Source: an uncultured Muribaculaceae bacterium
GTDB lineage: Bacteria > Bacteroidota > Bacteroidia > Bacteroidales > Muribaculaceae
Length of the DNA: 43,887 nucleotides
Reading direction: 5' to 3'
Assembly (NCBI GenBank): GCA_910578095.1
Contig: CAJTOZ010000027.1
Location: 1 to 43,887 of the forward strand
Part shown: piece after piece, positions 14,604 to 23,769 of the stretch
Layout: every line of letters starts with the position of its first letter
How positions within the stretch are numbered: the first letter of the stretch is position 1
Translations under genes and position numbers: made by a program
The notes under the pieces: generated by a model
Told to the model about the DNA's origin: nothing
Database searches by the model: none
The model's input: only the letters and a program-made list of their open reading frames with translations

Positions 14604-16007
14604 TTAGTCCTGCGCCTCGGGCCAGCATGGAGTGTGGTCGGAAATGTCCGGGCACGTCGATGCGCGGTACACCGGGTCACGGCCCTCGCGTCGCTGCCGC
14701 GTGTAGTCGTCGAGGCAGCGCAGGGCATAGCGCCCCAGCAGGAGTATCGCAAGCATATTGCACAAAGTCATGAGAGCCATGGTTATATCTGCCAGGGCCC
14801 ACACGAGGTTGAGCGGGAGCACCGCCCCGGTGAGCACCATCAGCGCCGTGGCGCAGCGCAGCACCGGGATAAGGCGCCTGTCGTTGCGGATAAATGCGAG
14901 ATTGGTCTCTCCGTAGTAATAATTGGCTATTATGCTCGTGAAAGCGAAAAGCACCACCGCTACGGCCACAAACAGTGCCGCCGCGCTTCCCACCTCCGTC
15001 TCAAGCGCGCTTTGGGTGAGTTCGATTCCCGTGAGCCCGCAGTCAAACACTCCGCTGCACAGGATTATGAACGCCGTGGCTGTGCACACCAGCAGCGTGT
15101 CCACATACACTCCCAGCGTCTGCACCAACCCCTGCTTCACAGGGTGGCTCACATCTGCCGTGGCCGCAGCATTAGGGGTCGACCCTTCGCCGGCTTCGTT
15201 GCTGAAAAGGCCTCGCTTCACACCCATCACCACGGCTATGCCCATACCTCCGCCCACGGCCGGTCCGATGCCGAACGCATTGTCCAGTATAAGACGCATC
15301 ACATGCGGAAACATGTGGGCGCGTGTCGCCACAACATAGCAGGCCAGCAGTATGTACAGCCCGGCCATGAGCGGCACCACTATCTGGTTCACCACGGCTA
15401 TGCGCCGCACGCCACCGCATATCACGGCCAGCGTGAGAGCCGCCGTCACCACGCCGGTCCACACCGGCGGAATGTCGAAACTGCGTTCCAGAGCCAGCGC
15501 CATAGTGTTGCATTGCACGCTGTTGAAGGCGATGGCGAAAGTGAGTGTGATCAGCACCGCAAACAGCACCGCCCACGGGCGGTTGCCCAGCCCCATGCTT
15601 ATATAATAGGCCGGTCCGCCGCGGAATGAATGCTCGCCGCGCACCTTGAACAACTGTGCCAGTGTCGATTCCACAAATGCGTTGGCCGAGCCCAGCACAG
15701 CCACCACCCACATCCAGAACACCGCGCCCGGACCGCCCAAAGCTATCGCTATAGCCACTCCGGCTATATTGCCCGTGCCCACACGGCTGGCCAGAGATAT
15801 GGCAAATGCCTGGAAAGAGCTCACGCTGCGCCCGGCTATGCCCTTGCCATGGCGCGAGCCGGAGGCGGCCAGCGCGCGCAGCATATCTGGCAGCATGCGC
15901 AGCTGCACACACCGCGTGCGCAGCGTGAAATACAGCCCGCCGCCCAGAAGCACGGCTATGAGCACATAGCTCCACAGAAAATCATTGATGGCATCGATGG
16001 CACCCAT
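14604..16007 (-). CDS. AGCS-family sodium:amino-acid symporter
   Basis: A 467-residue inner-membrane transporter of the alanine or glycine:cation symporter family, importing small neutral amino acids with Na+. About ten hydrophobic segments are seen. Family signatures include FQAFAISLASRVGTGNIAGV (about residues 65-84), FRGGPAYYISMGLG (about 128-141) and GVKRGLFSNEAGEGSTPNAA (about 265-284). The C-terminal 35 residues are polar and cytosolic. It is the last gene of the rlmN-pdxA unit; its ATG overlaps the pdxA stop by 1 nt (TGATG), so translation is probably coupled. Confidence 0.93.
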   Translation of the reverse strand: MGAIDAINDFLWSYVLIAVLLGGGLYFTLRTRCVQLRMLPDMLRALAASGSRHGKGIAGRSVSSFQAFAISLASRVGTGNIAGVAIAIALGGPGAVFWMWVVAVLGSANAFVESTLAQLFKVRGEHSFRGGPAYYISMGLGNRPWAVLFAVLITLTFAIAFNSVQCNTMALALERSFDIPPVWTGVVTAALTLAVICGGVRRIAVVNQIVVPLMAGLYILLACYVVATRAHMFPHVMRLILDNAFGIGPAVGGGMGIAVVMGVKRGLFSNEAGEGSTPNAAATADVSHPVKQGLVQTLGVYVDTLLVCTATAFIILCSGVFDCGLTGIELTQSALETEVGSAAALFVAVAVVLFAFTSIIANYYYGETNLAFIRNDRRLIPVLRCATALMVLTGAVLPLNLVWALADITMALMTLCNMLAILLLGRYALRCLDDYTRQRREGRDPVYRASTCPDISDHTPCWPEAQD

Positions 16008-17095
16008 CAGTCCTTAGTGAGGTCGAGCACCACGTTGTCGTTGCCCTTGCTGTAGTACTGGCGGCGCAGAGGATTGGCCGTGGCGGCGTCCTCACGCATG
16101 CGGTTGCGGTAGATGTCGATGGCCGAGAATATGGCGCTCCGCATCGACTGTTCCGAAGCCTCGCCCTTGCCGGCTATGTCGTAGCCGGTGCCATGGTCGG
16201 GCGACGTGCGCACGTAGGGCAGCCCTGCCGTGAAATTCACACCGGCCTCCATGGCGAGCGCCTTGAAGGGCGCCAGACCCTGGTCGTGGTACATGGCCAG
16301 TATGCCGTCAAAGCGGTGGTAAAGGCCGCTGCCGAAGAAACCGTCGGCGGCGTAGGGGCCGAAAGCAAGTATCTTTTTCGAGCGTGCTTCCTCGATGGCG
16401 GGAGCTATCACTTCCTGCTCCTCCGTGCCGAGGAGACCGCCCTCGCCGGCATGGGGGTTGAGCGAAAGCACTGCTATGCGCGGGGCATGCACTCCGAAGT
16501 CGCGCACCAGCGAGCGGCTGAACACACGCAGCTTCTCCAGGATGGCCTCGCGGGTCACAGCGCCGGGCACACGGCTCAGCGGCAGATGGGTGGTCACAAG
16601 CGCCACACGCATATCGTCGGAGCACATCACCATGAGAGCGCGGTCGCCCTCTTCGCCCAGCGTGGCCTCGAGATATTCCGTATGCCCCGGAAAGGTGAAC
16701 GACGGGCTCTGTATGCTGTGTTTGTTGATAGGCGCCGTTACGAGCACATCGATGAGACCCTCGCGCAGGTCGGCCGTAGCCCTCTCGAGGGCTGCGAATG
16801 CGGCCTCTCCGGCTGCCGGGCTCTCCACGCCGGGCTCCACCTTCACATCCTCGCCCACCACATTTATCACATTCACAACACCGTCGCGGGCATCGGCGGC
16901 CGAGGTGGCCTGGTTGAGCTGCATCGGCTGCATGTCGAGTGCCTTGCGGTAGAATGCGGCTATTTTGGCCGAGCCATACACCACAGGGGTGCACATCTCC
17001 AGAAGGCGCGCGTCGTCAAGCGTCTTCAGTATCACTTCGTAGCCTATGCCGTTTATGTCGCCGTGGGTTATGCCCACACGTATCAGTTTTTCCAT
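16007..17095 (-). CDS. pdxA: 4-hydroxythreonine-4-phosphate dehydrogenase
   Basis: A 362-residue metal-dependent dehydrogenase of the DXP-dependent vitamin B6 pathway. It oxidises 4-phospho-hydroxy-L-threonine, and the product condenses with DXP to give pyridoxine phosphate. Motifs: GITHGDINGIGYEVILKTL at the N-terminus, VTAPINKHSIQ and FPGHTEYLEA (metal His), and MYHDQGLAPFKALAM plus PDHGTGYDIAGKG near the end (two more metal His). It sits between rlmN (13-nt gap) and the AGCS symporter (overlap). I use the ATG at 17095; a TTG at 17101 is in frame. No pdxJ is seen in the window. Confidence 0.95.
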   Translation of the reverse strand: MEKLIRVGITHGDINGIGYEVILKTLDDARLLEMCTPVVYGSAKIAAFYRKALDMQPMQLNQATSAADARDGVVNVINVVGEDVKVEPGVESPAAGEAAFAALERATADLREGLIDVLVTAPINKHSIQSPSFTFPGHTEYLEATLGEEGDRALMVMCSDDMRVALVTTHLPLSRVPGAVTREAILEKLRVFSRSLVRDFGVHAPRIAVLSLNPHAGEGGLLGTEEQEVIAPAIEEARSKKILAFGPYAADGFFGSGLYHRFDGILAMYHDQGLAPFKALAMEAGVNFTAGLPYVRTSPDHGTGYDIAGKGEASEQSMRSAIFSAIDIYRNRMREDAATANPLRRQYYSKGNDNVVLDLTKD

Positions 17096-17108
17096 GTTCA
17101 AACAGTCT

Positions 17109-18149
17109 CTAAGAGTGTGTTTCGGTTTTGTCTTTGCCTGCGAGCATGCCGCAGGCGGCTTCTATGTCCTCGCCCCGGGATGCACGTATGGTGGCCGTTA
17201 CGCCGCGTTCGTTCAGGCGGTCGCGGAACGCTTCCATCGCGGCCTGGGTGGCGGGCTGCATCGTGCTGTCGGGGATGGCGTGGTAGCGGATTAGGTTGGC
17301 ACGTGCCGATGTGCCCCGCAGCAGCCGCGCGAGAGCGTCGGCGTGGCGCATGTCGTCGTTGATGCCGCGCCACATCGTGTACTCCACCGACAGCCTGCGC
17401 TGGTGCGCGAAATCGTATTCGCGCAGCGTTTCCACCACCTTCGCCACCGGCCATGCCCTTTCCACGGGCATCAGGCCCGCACGCTCGTCGGCAAACGGCG
17501 TGTGCACGCTCAGGGCCACATGCACCTTGCTCTCGTCAAGCAGCCGGCGCAGCGACGGCAGGTGGCCCACCGTGCTCACAGTGATGCGCTTCGGGCTCCA
17601 GGCGAGACCCCACGGCGATGTCAGCACCTCGATGGCGGCAAGCACAGCGTCGATATTGTCGAGCGGCTCGCCCATGCCCATGAACACGATGTTGGTGAGC
17701 GTGTCGCTCTCCGGTATCGATAATATCTGGTTGATGATCTGCGTGGCGCTGAGATTGCCGTGGAATCCCTGTCGCCCGGTCATGCAGAATTTGCATCCCA
17801 TCTTGCACCCCGCCTGCGAGCTCACGCACAGTGTGGCGCGGTCGCGGTCCGGGATATACACCGCCTCTATGTCGTGGCCGCCTGCTCCGTCAAAAAGGTA
17901 TTTCACCGTGCCGTCGGCGCTACGGCTTGCGGCCTTGGGTGCTTCATGCCCGGTGCGGTAGCGTGCCGCGAGTGCTTCGCGGCCCCGCTTGCTGAGGTCG
18001 GTCATCGCATCGATGGTAGTGGCCCGTTTGCCATACAGCCAGTGCGCTATCTGCTTGGCTGCGAATGCAGGCAAACCGCATTCGCCGGCCACTTCGCGAA
18101 GCTGGGGTAGGGACATTCCCAGCAGCGATGTCTTCTTTTCTGCGTTCAT
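17109..18149 (-). CDS. rlmN: Dual-specificity RNA methyltransferase RlmN
   Basis: A 346-residue radical-SAM enzyme that methylates C2 of A2503 in 23S rRNA (and, in many bacteria, A37 of certain tRNAs). The CX3CX2C iron-sulfur motif is CKMGCKFC (about residues 105-112). The SAM-binding stretch is FMGMGEPLDN, and the C-terminal methyl-carrying Cys is in DIEAACGML. The N-terminal helical domain (LPQLREVAGECGLPAFAAKQIAHWLY) recognises RNA. I start it at the ATG at 18149, 4 nt after a TATTTTTG -7 box; the open frame to 18206 is not needed. It heads the rlmN-pdxA-symporter unit. Confidence 0.96.
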   Translation of the reverse strand: MNAEKKTSLLGMSLPQLREVAGECGLPAFAAKQIAHWLYGKRATTIDAMTDLSKRGREALAARYRTGHEAPKAASRSADGTVKYLFDGAGGHDIEAVYIPDRDRATLCVSSQAGCKMGCKFCMTGRQGFHGNLSATQIINQILSIPESDTLTNIVFMGMGEPLDNIDAVLAAIEVLTSPWGLAWSPKRITVSTVGHLPSLRRLLDESKVHVALSVHTPFADERAGLMPVERAWPVAKVVETLREYDFAHQRRLSVEYTMWRGINDDMRHADALARLLRGTSARANLIRYHAIPDSTMQPATQAAMEAFRDRLNERGVTATIRASRGEDIEAACGMLAGKDKTETHS

Positions 18150-18153
18150 AGCA

Positions 18154-18161
18154 CAAAAATA
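18154..18161 (-). promoter_or_regulatory. -7 box of rlmN (leaderless)
   Basis: TATTTTTG on the minus strand, 4 nt before the rlmN start codon at 18149. No strong -33 element is visible. Confidence 0.55.
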
Positions 18162-18267
18162 CAACAAATATCCGGTTTCAGAAAAGAAACGCGCCAAAAA
18201 AGCCATCCTGTTACGCGATGCAAAGCTTATGTTACCATGCCCCGGCCCTCTATATGGTCCTTTTTTG

Positions 18268-18275
18268 TAATTTTG
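18268..18275 (+). promoter_or_regulatory. -7 box of the GH97-GH43 operon
   Basis: TAATTTTG, 23 nt before the ATG at 18299. The -33 region is weak. Confidence 0.5.
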
Positions 18276-18298
18276 CCGCTGTAACCAAAAATAGTGCC

Positions 18299-20272
18299 AT
18301 GAGAAAAATATTTGTGATGATAGCCGCCGTGGCTTGCGCTTCTGCAGCTTCGGTGGCCGCAGAGATTGCCACCACTTCTCCCGGAGGCGTCATGACTGTG
18401 GGGTTCGATATCGACACCCTCGGCCGCCCCACCTATAATGTATTGCTGAACGGCACCGAGTTCATTCTGCCATCCCCGTTGGGCCTCGTCACGGATTACG
18501 GCGACTTCACGCAGGGAATGGCCCTACAGGGCGCTTCCGCACCGGAAGAAGTGCGCATTGCCTACGAATTGCCCAACATCAAGAAAAGCCGGGTGGAGAA
18601 AGCGATGACACGTCGCGTCTTCACTCTCGCCAAGGACAGTGTGCCCGTGCTCGATGTGGAGTTCATGGTGGCCGACAACGATGCAGGCTTCCGATATAAC
18701 ATACGTCCGCACGCCGATGTCCGCTCGGCACGCGTGCTCCGGGAAGCCAGCGCCTTCAGGGTGCCTGAGGAAAGCACCACATTCATGTGTCCGCAGAGCA
18801 AGCCCATGGGTGGGTTCGCACGCACATCCCCGAGCTATGAGACACCTTACGTCTGCGACGGCGACGTCGGCGCCAACGGATGGGGCGAAGGCTACACATT
18901 TCCCTGCCTCTTCCGCACCCCGTCGGGGTGGCTGCTGCTGTCCGAAACCGGCGTCGACGGCTCCTACTGCGGCAGCAGGCTGCTCGGTGGCGACAGCACA
19001 CTGTACACCATAGGCTTCCCCCAGCCGGGCGAGATGAACGGTCTGGGATCTGTCGCGCCGGGCATCAGTCTGCCGGCCCGCACGCCATGGCGCACCATCA
19101 CCGCCGGTGCCACGCTGGCTCCTGTGGTGGAGACCACCGTCGCCACCGATCTCGTAGAGCCTGTAAGTGCCCGGGAGCATCCATTCGTGCCGGGAAAAGG
19201 CACCTGGAGCTGGATTATGAAAATGGACCAAGGCACCACATTCGACGTACAGAAGCAATACATCGACTTTGCTGCCGAGATGGGCTACTCCAGCGTGCTC
19301 ATCGATGCTCTTTGGGACACTCAGATCGGGCGCGACGGCATAGCGCGTCTCGCACGCTATGGCAAGGACAAGGGCGTGGCTCTCTACCTGTGGTATAACT
19401 CCAACGGCCGTTGGAACGACGCGCCCCAGGGCCCGCGCGGATTTATGGACAGCGCGCGTGCCCGCCGGAGCGAGATGGATTGGATGCGCTCTCTGGGAGT
19501 GCGGGGCATAAAGGTCGATTTCTTCGGAGGCGACAAGCAGGAAATGATGCAGCTGTATGAAGACATACTCCGCGATGCCGCCGACTACGGGCTGCAAGTA
19601 ATATTCCACGGATGCACCCTTCCCAGAGGTTGGGAAAGAATGTTTCCCGCCTATGCCTCGAGCGAGGCGGTGCTCGCAAGCGAGAACATGCACTTCGGGC
19701 AGGGAGCGTGCGATGCCGAGGCTTTCAACGCATGCATGCACCCCTTCGTGCGAAACGCCGTTGGCAGCATGGACTTCGGGGGTAGCGCGCTCAACAGCTA
19801 CTACAACGCCGACAATACACCCGGCCGGGGCTCGCGGCGCGTCACATCCGATGTCTTCGCCCTTGCCACATCGGTGCTTTTCCAGAGTGCGGTGCAGCAC
19901 TTCGCCCTCGCGCCCAACAATCTCACCGATGCGCCGGCGTGGGCCATCGGCTTCATGAAGGAAGTGCCGTCGGCCTGGGACGACATACGCTTCATCGACG
20001 GCTACCCCGGCAGCTACGTCGTGATAGCGCGACGCTGCGGCACCACATGGTATGTCGCCGGCGTAAACGCCGGACCCGACCCGCGCACTCTCACTCTCGA
20101 CCTTTCCGGCATCATCGGCCCGCGGGCCGCAGTGCGGATGTATTCCGACGATCAATCGCTCCACGGAGGCGTGCGGGACGCGCGCACCGACAGGCGCGGA
20201 TGCCTCAAAGTCACCATTCCCGTGGGCGGAGGAATGGTCGCGGTAGCGCCATCACACAACGAAACCATCTAA
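18299..20272 (+). CDS. GH97 alpha-glycosidase, exported
   Basis: A 657-residue family-97 glycoside hydrolase. It starts with a signal peptide (residues 1-22, ending SVAAE). The N-terminal beta-sandwich (about 25-280) is followed by the catalytic (beta/alpha)8 barrel (about 285-560) and a small C-terminal beta domain. Barrel motifs are GTWSWIMKMDQGTTFDVQ, SSVLIDALWDTQ, GIKVDFFGGDKQ and YASSEAVLASE. The Asp in KVDFF sits where retaining GH97 enzymes (alpha-galactosidase type) have their nucleophile; inverting SusB-type enzymes lack it, so an alpha-galactosidase or related retaining activity is more likely than alpha-glucosidase. A GH43 gene follows after 16 nt. Periplasmic or surface location is inferred. 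Confidence 0.93.
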   Translation: MRKIFVMIAAVACASAASVAAEIATTSPGGVMTVGFDIDTLGRPTYNVLLNGTEFILPSPLGLVTDYGDFTQGMALQGASAPEEVRIAYELPNIKKSRVEKAMTRRVFTLAKDSVPVLDVEFMVADNDAGFRYNIRPHADVRSARVLREASAFRVPEESTTFMCPQSKPMGGFARTSPSYETPYVCDGDVGANGWGEGYTFPCLFRTPSGWLLLSETGVDGSYCGSRLLGGDSTLYTIGFPQPGEMNGLGSVAPGISLPARTPWRTITAGATLAPVVETTVATDLVEPVSAREHPFVPGKGTWSWIMKMDQGTTFDVQKQYIDFAAEMGYSSVLIDALWDTQIGRDGIARLARYGKDKGVALYLWYNSNGRWNDAPQGPRGFMDSARARRSEMDWMRSLGVRGIKVDFFGGDKQEMMQLYEDILRDAADYGLQVIFHGCTLPRGWERMFPAYASSEAVLASENMHFGQGACDAEAFNACMHPFVRNAVGSMDFGGSALNSYYNADNTPGRGSRRVTSDVFALATSVLFQSAVQHFALAPNNLTDAPAWAIGFMKEVPSAWDDIRFIDGYPGSYVVIARRCGTTWYVAGVNAGPDPRTLTLDLSGIIGPRAAVRMYSDDQSLHGGVRDARTDRRGCLKVTIPVGGGMVAVAPSHNETI

Positions 20273-20288
20273 ATTCATCTCCCTACCC

Positions 20289-21602
20289 ATGAAAAAATTA
20301 CTCTCTGCCGCGCTCGCATGTGCCGCAATCGCTGGCGCCACAGCCCAGCGCCCGGTCGTACAGACAAAATACACCGCCGACCCCGCACCAATGGTGTACA
20401 ACGACACCGTGTTCCTCTACACCACCCACGACGAGGACGACGCCGAAGGATTCAAGATGCTCGACTGGCTGCTCTACACATCCACCGACATGGTGAACTG
20501 GCAGGACCACGGTGCTGTAGCATCACTCAAAAGCTTCAAGTGGAACCCGCGCGACAACGGTGCATGGGCCGAACAGGTGGTGGAGCGAAACGGCAAATTC
20601 TACATGTACTGCCCCATACACGGCAATGGCATAGGTGTGCTCACAGCCGACACTCCCTACGGCCCGTTCACCGACCCCATCGGGCGCCCGCTCGTGTGGC
20701 AGCGCGAACATTGGGACGACATCGACCCCACTGTATTTATCGACGACGACGGCCAGGCCTATATGTACTGGGGAAACCCCAACGTCTACTACGTCCGGCT
20801 CAACGACGACATGATATCCACCTCAGGCGATATCGTCAAACTTGCCGACCGTCCCCCGCACTACCAGGAAGGCCCTTGGTGCTACAAACGCAACGGACAT
20901 TACTACATGGCCTTCGCATCAACCTGCTGCCCCGAGGGCATAGGCTATGCCATGAGCTCCACACCCACCGGCCCGTGGGTGGAGAAAGGCTACATCATGC
21001 GTCCTACACCACGCTCCAACGGCAATCATCCCGGCATCATCGACTACAAGGGCAAAAGCTACGTCTTCGGCCTCAACTACGAACTGCTGCGCCTCGAGAT
21101 GCCCGACCATAAGGAGCGCCGCTCCGTAGGCGTCGCCGAAATGCACTACAATCCCGACGGCACCATCGCCGAAGTGCCATATTGGGATGAAAACACCGTG
21201 CAACAGGTGCACTGCTTCAATCCATTCCGCAACGTGGAGGCCGAGACAATGGCATGGGGCTATGGCCTCAAGACGGCGCGCATCGGCGACACGCGTATTG
21301 TGGTGTGCGACATCGACCCCGGCGAGACACTCACAATCCGGGGCGTCGACTTCGGCAAAAAAGGCGCTGAACGCTTCTTCGCTTCCACGCGCCGTGCCCG
21401 TCCGGGCACCGCCATCGAGATACACCTCGACAGTGCCGACGGCCCTTTGGCCGGCACCCTGCATCCCGTGGCGGATTCCTCAGGCTTCGCCGAATCGCAT
21501 TGCAATCTGAAAGGCGCCCGCGGCATCCACGACCTCGTGTTTGTATTCCGTGGCGAAGCTCCCGATCTCATGGAGTGGGATAGCTGGCGCATGCAACAGT
21601 AG
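20289..21602 (+). CDS. GH43 glycosidase with C-terminal CBM6-like domain, exported
   Basis: A 437-residue family-43 glycosidase with a signal peptide (residues 1-19, ending GATAQ). The five-bladed propeller carries the expected acids: Asp in TADPAPMVYND (general base), Asp in DDIDPTVFIDDDGQAYMYWG (pKa modulator) and Glu in YQEGPWCYKRNGHYY (general acid). From about residue 300 a beta-sandwich of CBM6 type follows (FNPFRNVEAETMAWGYGLKT and EIHLDSADGPLAGTL). Family members act on arabinosides, xylosides or galactans; the exact linkage cannot be read. It is the second gene of the GH97 operon, so the two probably degrade one plant or host glycan. A hairpin terminator follows. Confidence 0.93.
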   Translation: MKKLLSAALACAAIAGATAQRPVVQTKYTADPAPMVYNDTVFLYTTHDEDDAEGFKMLDWLLYTSTDMVNWQDHGAVASLKSFKWNPRDNGAWAEQVVERNGKFYMYCPIHGNGIGVLTADTPYGPFTDPIGRPLVWQREHWDDIDPTVFIDDDGQAYMYWGNPNVYYVRLNDDMISTSGDIVKLADRPPHYQEGPWCYKRNGHYYMAFASTCCPEGIGYAMSSTPTGPWVEKGYIMRPTPRSNGNHPGIIDYKGKSYVFGLNYELLRLEMPDHKERRSVGVAEMHYNPDGTIAEVPYWDENTVQQVHCFNPFRNVEAETMAWGYGLKTARIGDTRIVVCDIDPGETLTIRGVDFGKKGAERFFASTRRARPGTAIEIHLDSADGPLAGTLHPVADSSGFAESHCNLKGARGIHDLVFVFRGEAPDLMEWDSWRMQQ

Positions 21603-21646
21603 CATTCCGCCGGTATTCCTGCCGCCACCGCTACCGCGTCGCACGC

Positions 21647-21694
21647 CTGTGCCACAATTGCCCCACCGACGGATGCGATTGTGGCACAGTGCTT
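21647..21694 (+). terminator. Terminator after the GH43 gene
   Basis: A perfect 12-bp stem, CTGTGCCACAAT (21647-21658) with ATTGTGGCACAG (21678-21689), a 19-nt loop and a short GCTTTT tail. Confidence 0.6.
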
Positions 21695-21784
21695 TTGCTG
21701 CCGCCGTCTGCCGGCTGGCAGTACAAAATGTGCCATCTCTCCAAAATTAACAACAATTATGAAAAAAGCTATCAATCTTTTGAT

Positions 21785-21792
21785 TATATTTG
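21785..21792 (+). promoter_or_regulatory. -7 box of the DUF3825-uvrC unit
   Basis: TATATTTG, 47 nt before the ATG at 21840, in a markedly AT-rich stretch (about 21740-21840). Confidence 0.55.
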
Positions 21793-21839
21793 CAGAGAAA
21801 AAATTTTTGTAAAACATCCATTTAGCTTTTATTATTTAA

Positions 21840-23735
21840 ATGAAAAGCCTTGTAGAAACTTTGAAAGAAAGCTACGCTGTAGCTCCTGCGCTTAAAGCCA
21901 ATTTTAAAGAATTCAACCCCATTCTGGCCGATGTGAACGCGCGACGCGCACAAGAAGGAGACGGGCCTGTCACAGCCGAGGAACTCCGCGACGCATTCCG
22001 CGAGATCAATCCCCAGACGCGTTTCGAACCGCAGTTCACGCTCGACGACCGCACGTTCGAAGCCGTGCGCACCATCTTCGCCGTAGAGCTTCCACCGCTC
22101 ACTCCGGAGCAGAAAGAAGAAGCCCGCGCTCGCGTGACAGAGATTCTCGAGCGCCGCCTGGCTCCCGTGCCCGGCTCGCTCTATGCCCTCGCCACACTCG
22201 GCGAGGCCCTGCGCACCGATGGCTTCGACACACGCGAGTACGGCGGCCGGGGTGTAAAGCAGCTCCTCAAGGATATTTTTGACGGCGAGATCGACAACTC
22301 CGCCTACGATGCCGCACATTCTCCCCACCACTTCATACATCTGCCGGCGCTCCATCCCTACGGCGAGCCCGCGCCCGCACGCGAGCCCCGCGCGGCGCGC
22401 CACTTCGGGCGACCCGTTGACCTCGACCTTGTCGACCTGCGGCGCCGTTTCGAATTCATCCTCACATCCTCAGTCCCCGCACCGGATGGCTGGTATGAGC
22501 TCGTAAAAATCACCCCCGCGCTCAAAGCCAAGATGTTCGACTTCCGCGACATGGGCTTTGTCAAGCTCAAGGACCTGCTCTACGCCCTGTATGGCGATGC
22601 CCTCGAGATAGAGGAACGTGGCGATGCCGAGCATCCCAACAAAAAATTCATGCGTCTGCCCGACGACGACCAGCTGCATCTGCTGCCCACAGAGCTGCCG
22701 TCCAGTGCCGATACCGATGCCGGGACACACATGCCGCATCCCGCCGCCGTTGAGCGTCCGCTGCCGCGCCCTGCCGCCGACGGACGCACCAAGACCGCAC
22801 TGGAAAAACTGCTCGACTTTGCATTCTTCCCCGCTCCCGCCGGACGCAACGGCCTCGACATTGCCATCGGACATCTCGCAGCCACCGCGCGCGCCGAGCG
22901 ATGGTACTACGGCCGTCAGGACCCCGGCACAAACCCTCTGCTGAAAAATTTCCTCACGCTCACATTTGAGCGCCTGCAATATGAGGACTCGCTCGGACAA
23001 AACGACCCTCGCCACGAACCCAAAATCCTTGTCGACGGACGTTTCGCTACATTCAACACCGGCCTCTGCGACCCCTACAACGAGCCCATCTACGCCCTTT
23101 TCAAGCAAAACGAGCGCCTGAGCGACAGCCGCCCCTGGACATTCATGGCATTCGTAGGTAGCCGCGCCATGGGACAGTTCGACATGACAGGAAAATTCGG
23201 AGCACGCCTCCCGCAGCCTGCCCACTACTACAACTCCACCGCCGAGCTCACCTTCGATGTACGCCGCGACATCACCGTGCCCAATCTCGACCACTATATC
23301 GACCACTGCAACCGTCTGCCGTTCGATTTTCTGCGCTACTTCGGACCACAGTCCTTCGACTACGACCGTCCACGCACACGCGAATTCTACGAAGACCTCG
23401 CCGAAGCCATCAAGTCCGATCCGCAGGTGCTCTCGCAGATACGCGACCAGATAGAAATGGCCATCAACCGCGCGAAAGGCCTCCTGCGATGGAACTACCG
23501 CCGCGCCATTCCCATCTACTATCCCAAGAACAAAGCCATTTCGCTCCTGTTGCCGCTCATGCTCGGAAACGCCTCTAAACCCAACGTGGCGCTCGTGATG
23601 AGCCGCACGCCCAGCGGCGACTATGTGGCCACCACAATCTACACCCTCGGCATGGCCTACGCAGGCGCACGCCTGCTCTGCGGCCCCGAGAACGAATGGC
23701 TGAAGATCGGCGACGTCTTCGGCCCCATAATGTAG
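21840..23735 (+). CDS. DUF3825 protein with LOTUS/OST-HTH-like modules
   Basis: A 631-residue cytosolic protein with no signal peptide. Two stretches look like OST-HTH/LOTUS winged helices, a predicted RNA-binding fold: about residues 112-150 (SLYALATLGEALRTDGFDTR...GVKQLLKDIF) and about 210-260 (WYELVKITPALKAKMFDFRDMGFVKLKDLLY). A third, weaker, helical unit lies at the N-terminus. After a Pro-rich linker (about 295-320), residues about 325-631 match DUF3825, a predicted but uncharacterised enzyme domain: ILVDGRFATFNTGLCDPYNEPIYALF, then AINRAKGLLRWNYRRAIPIYYPKNKAISLLLPL. I recall the two domains being described together in bacteria. uvrC follows after 34 nt. The function is unknown; RNA or nucleotide processing is inference. 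Confidence 0.75.
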   Translation: MKSLVETLKESYAVAPALKANFKEFNPILADVNARRAQEGDGPVTAEELRDAFREINPQTRFEPQFTLDDRTFEAVRTIFAVELPPLTPEQKEEARARVTEILERRLAPVPGSLYALATLGEALRTDGFDTREYGGRGVKQLLKDIFDGEIDNSAYDAAHSPHHFIHLPALHPYGEPAPAREPRAARHFGRPVDLDLVDLRRRFEFILTSSVPAPDGWYELVKITPALKAKMFDFRDMGFVKLKDLLYALYGDALEIEERGDAEHPNKKFMRLPDDDQLHLLPTELPSSADTDAGTHMPHPAAVERPLPRPAADGRTKTALEKLLDFAFFPAPAGRNGLDIAIGHLAATARAERWYYGRQDPGTNPLLKNFLTLTFERLQYEDSLGQNDPRHEPKILVDGRFATFNTGLCDPYNEPIYALFKQNERLSDSRPWTFMAFVGSRAMGQFDMTGKFGARLPQPAHYYNSTAELTFDVRRDITVPNLDHYIDHCNRLPFDFLRYFGPQSFDYDRPRTREFYEDLAEAIKSDPQVLSQIRDQIEMAINRAKGLLRWNYRRAIPIYYPKNKAISLLLPLMLGNASKPNVALVMSRTPSGDYVATTIYTLGMAYAGARLLCGPENEWLKIGDVFGPIM

Positions 23736-23769
23736 CGCGCGGCGCCGCATCCCCCTCTCCGTTATTCTC

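Noticed and set aside
18524..20164. A 546-codon minus-strand open frame
   Set aside because: Antisense to the GH97 gene, which has a signal peptide and catalytic motifs; no motif of its own.
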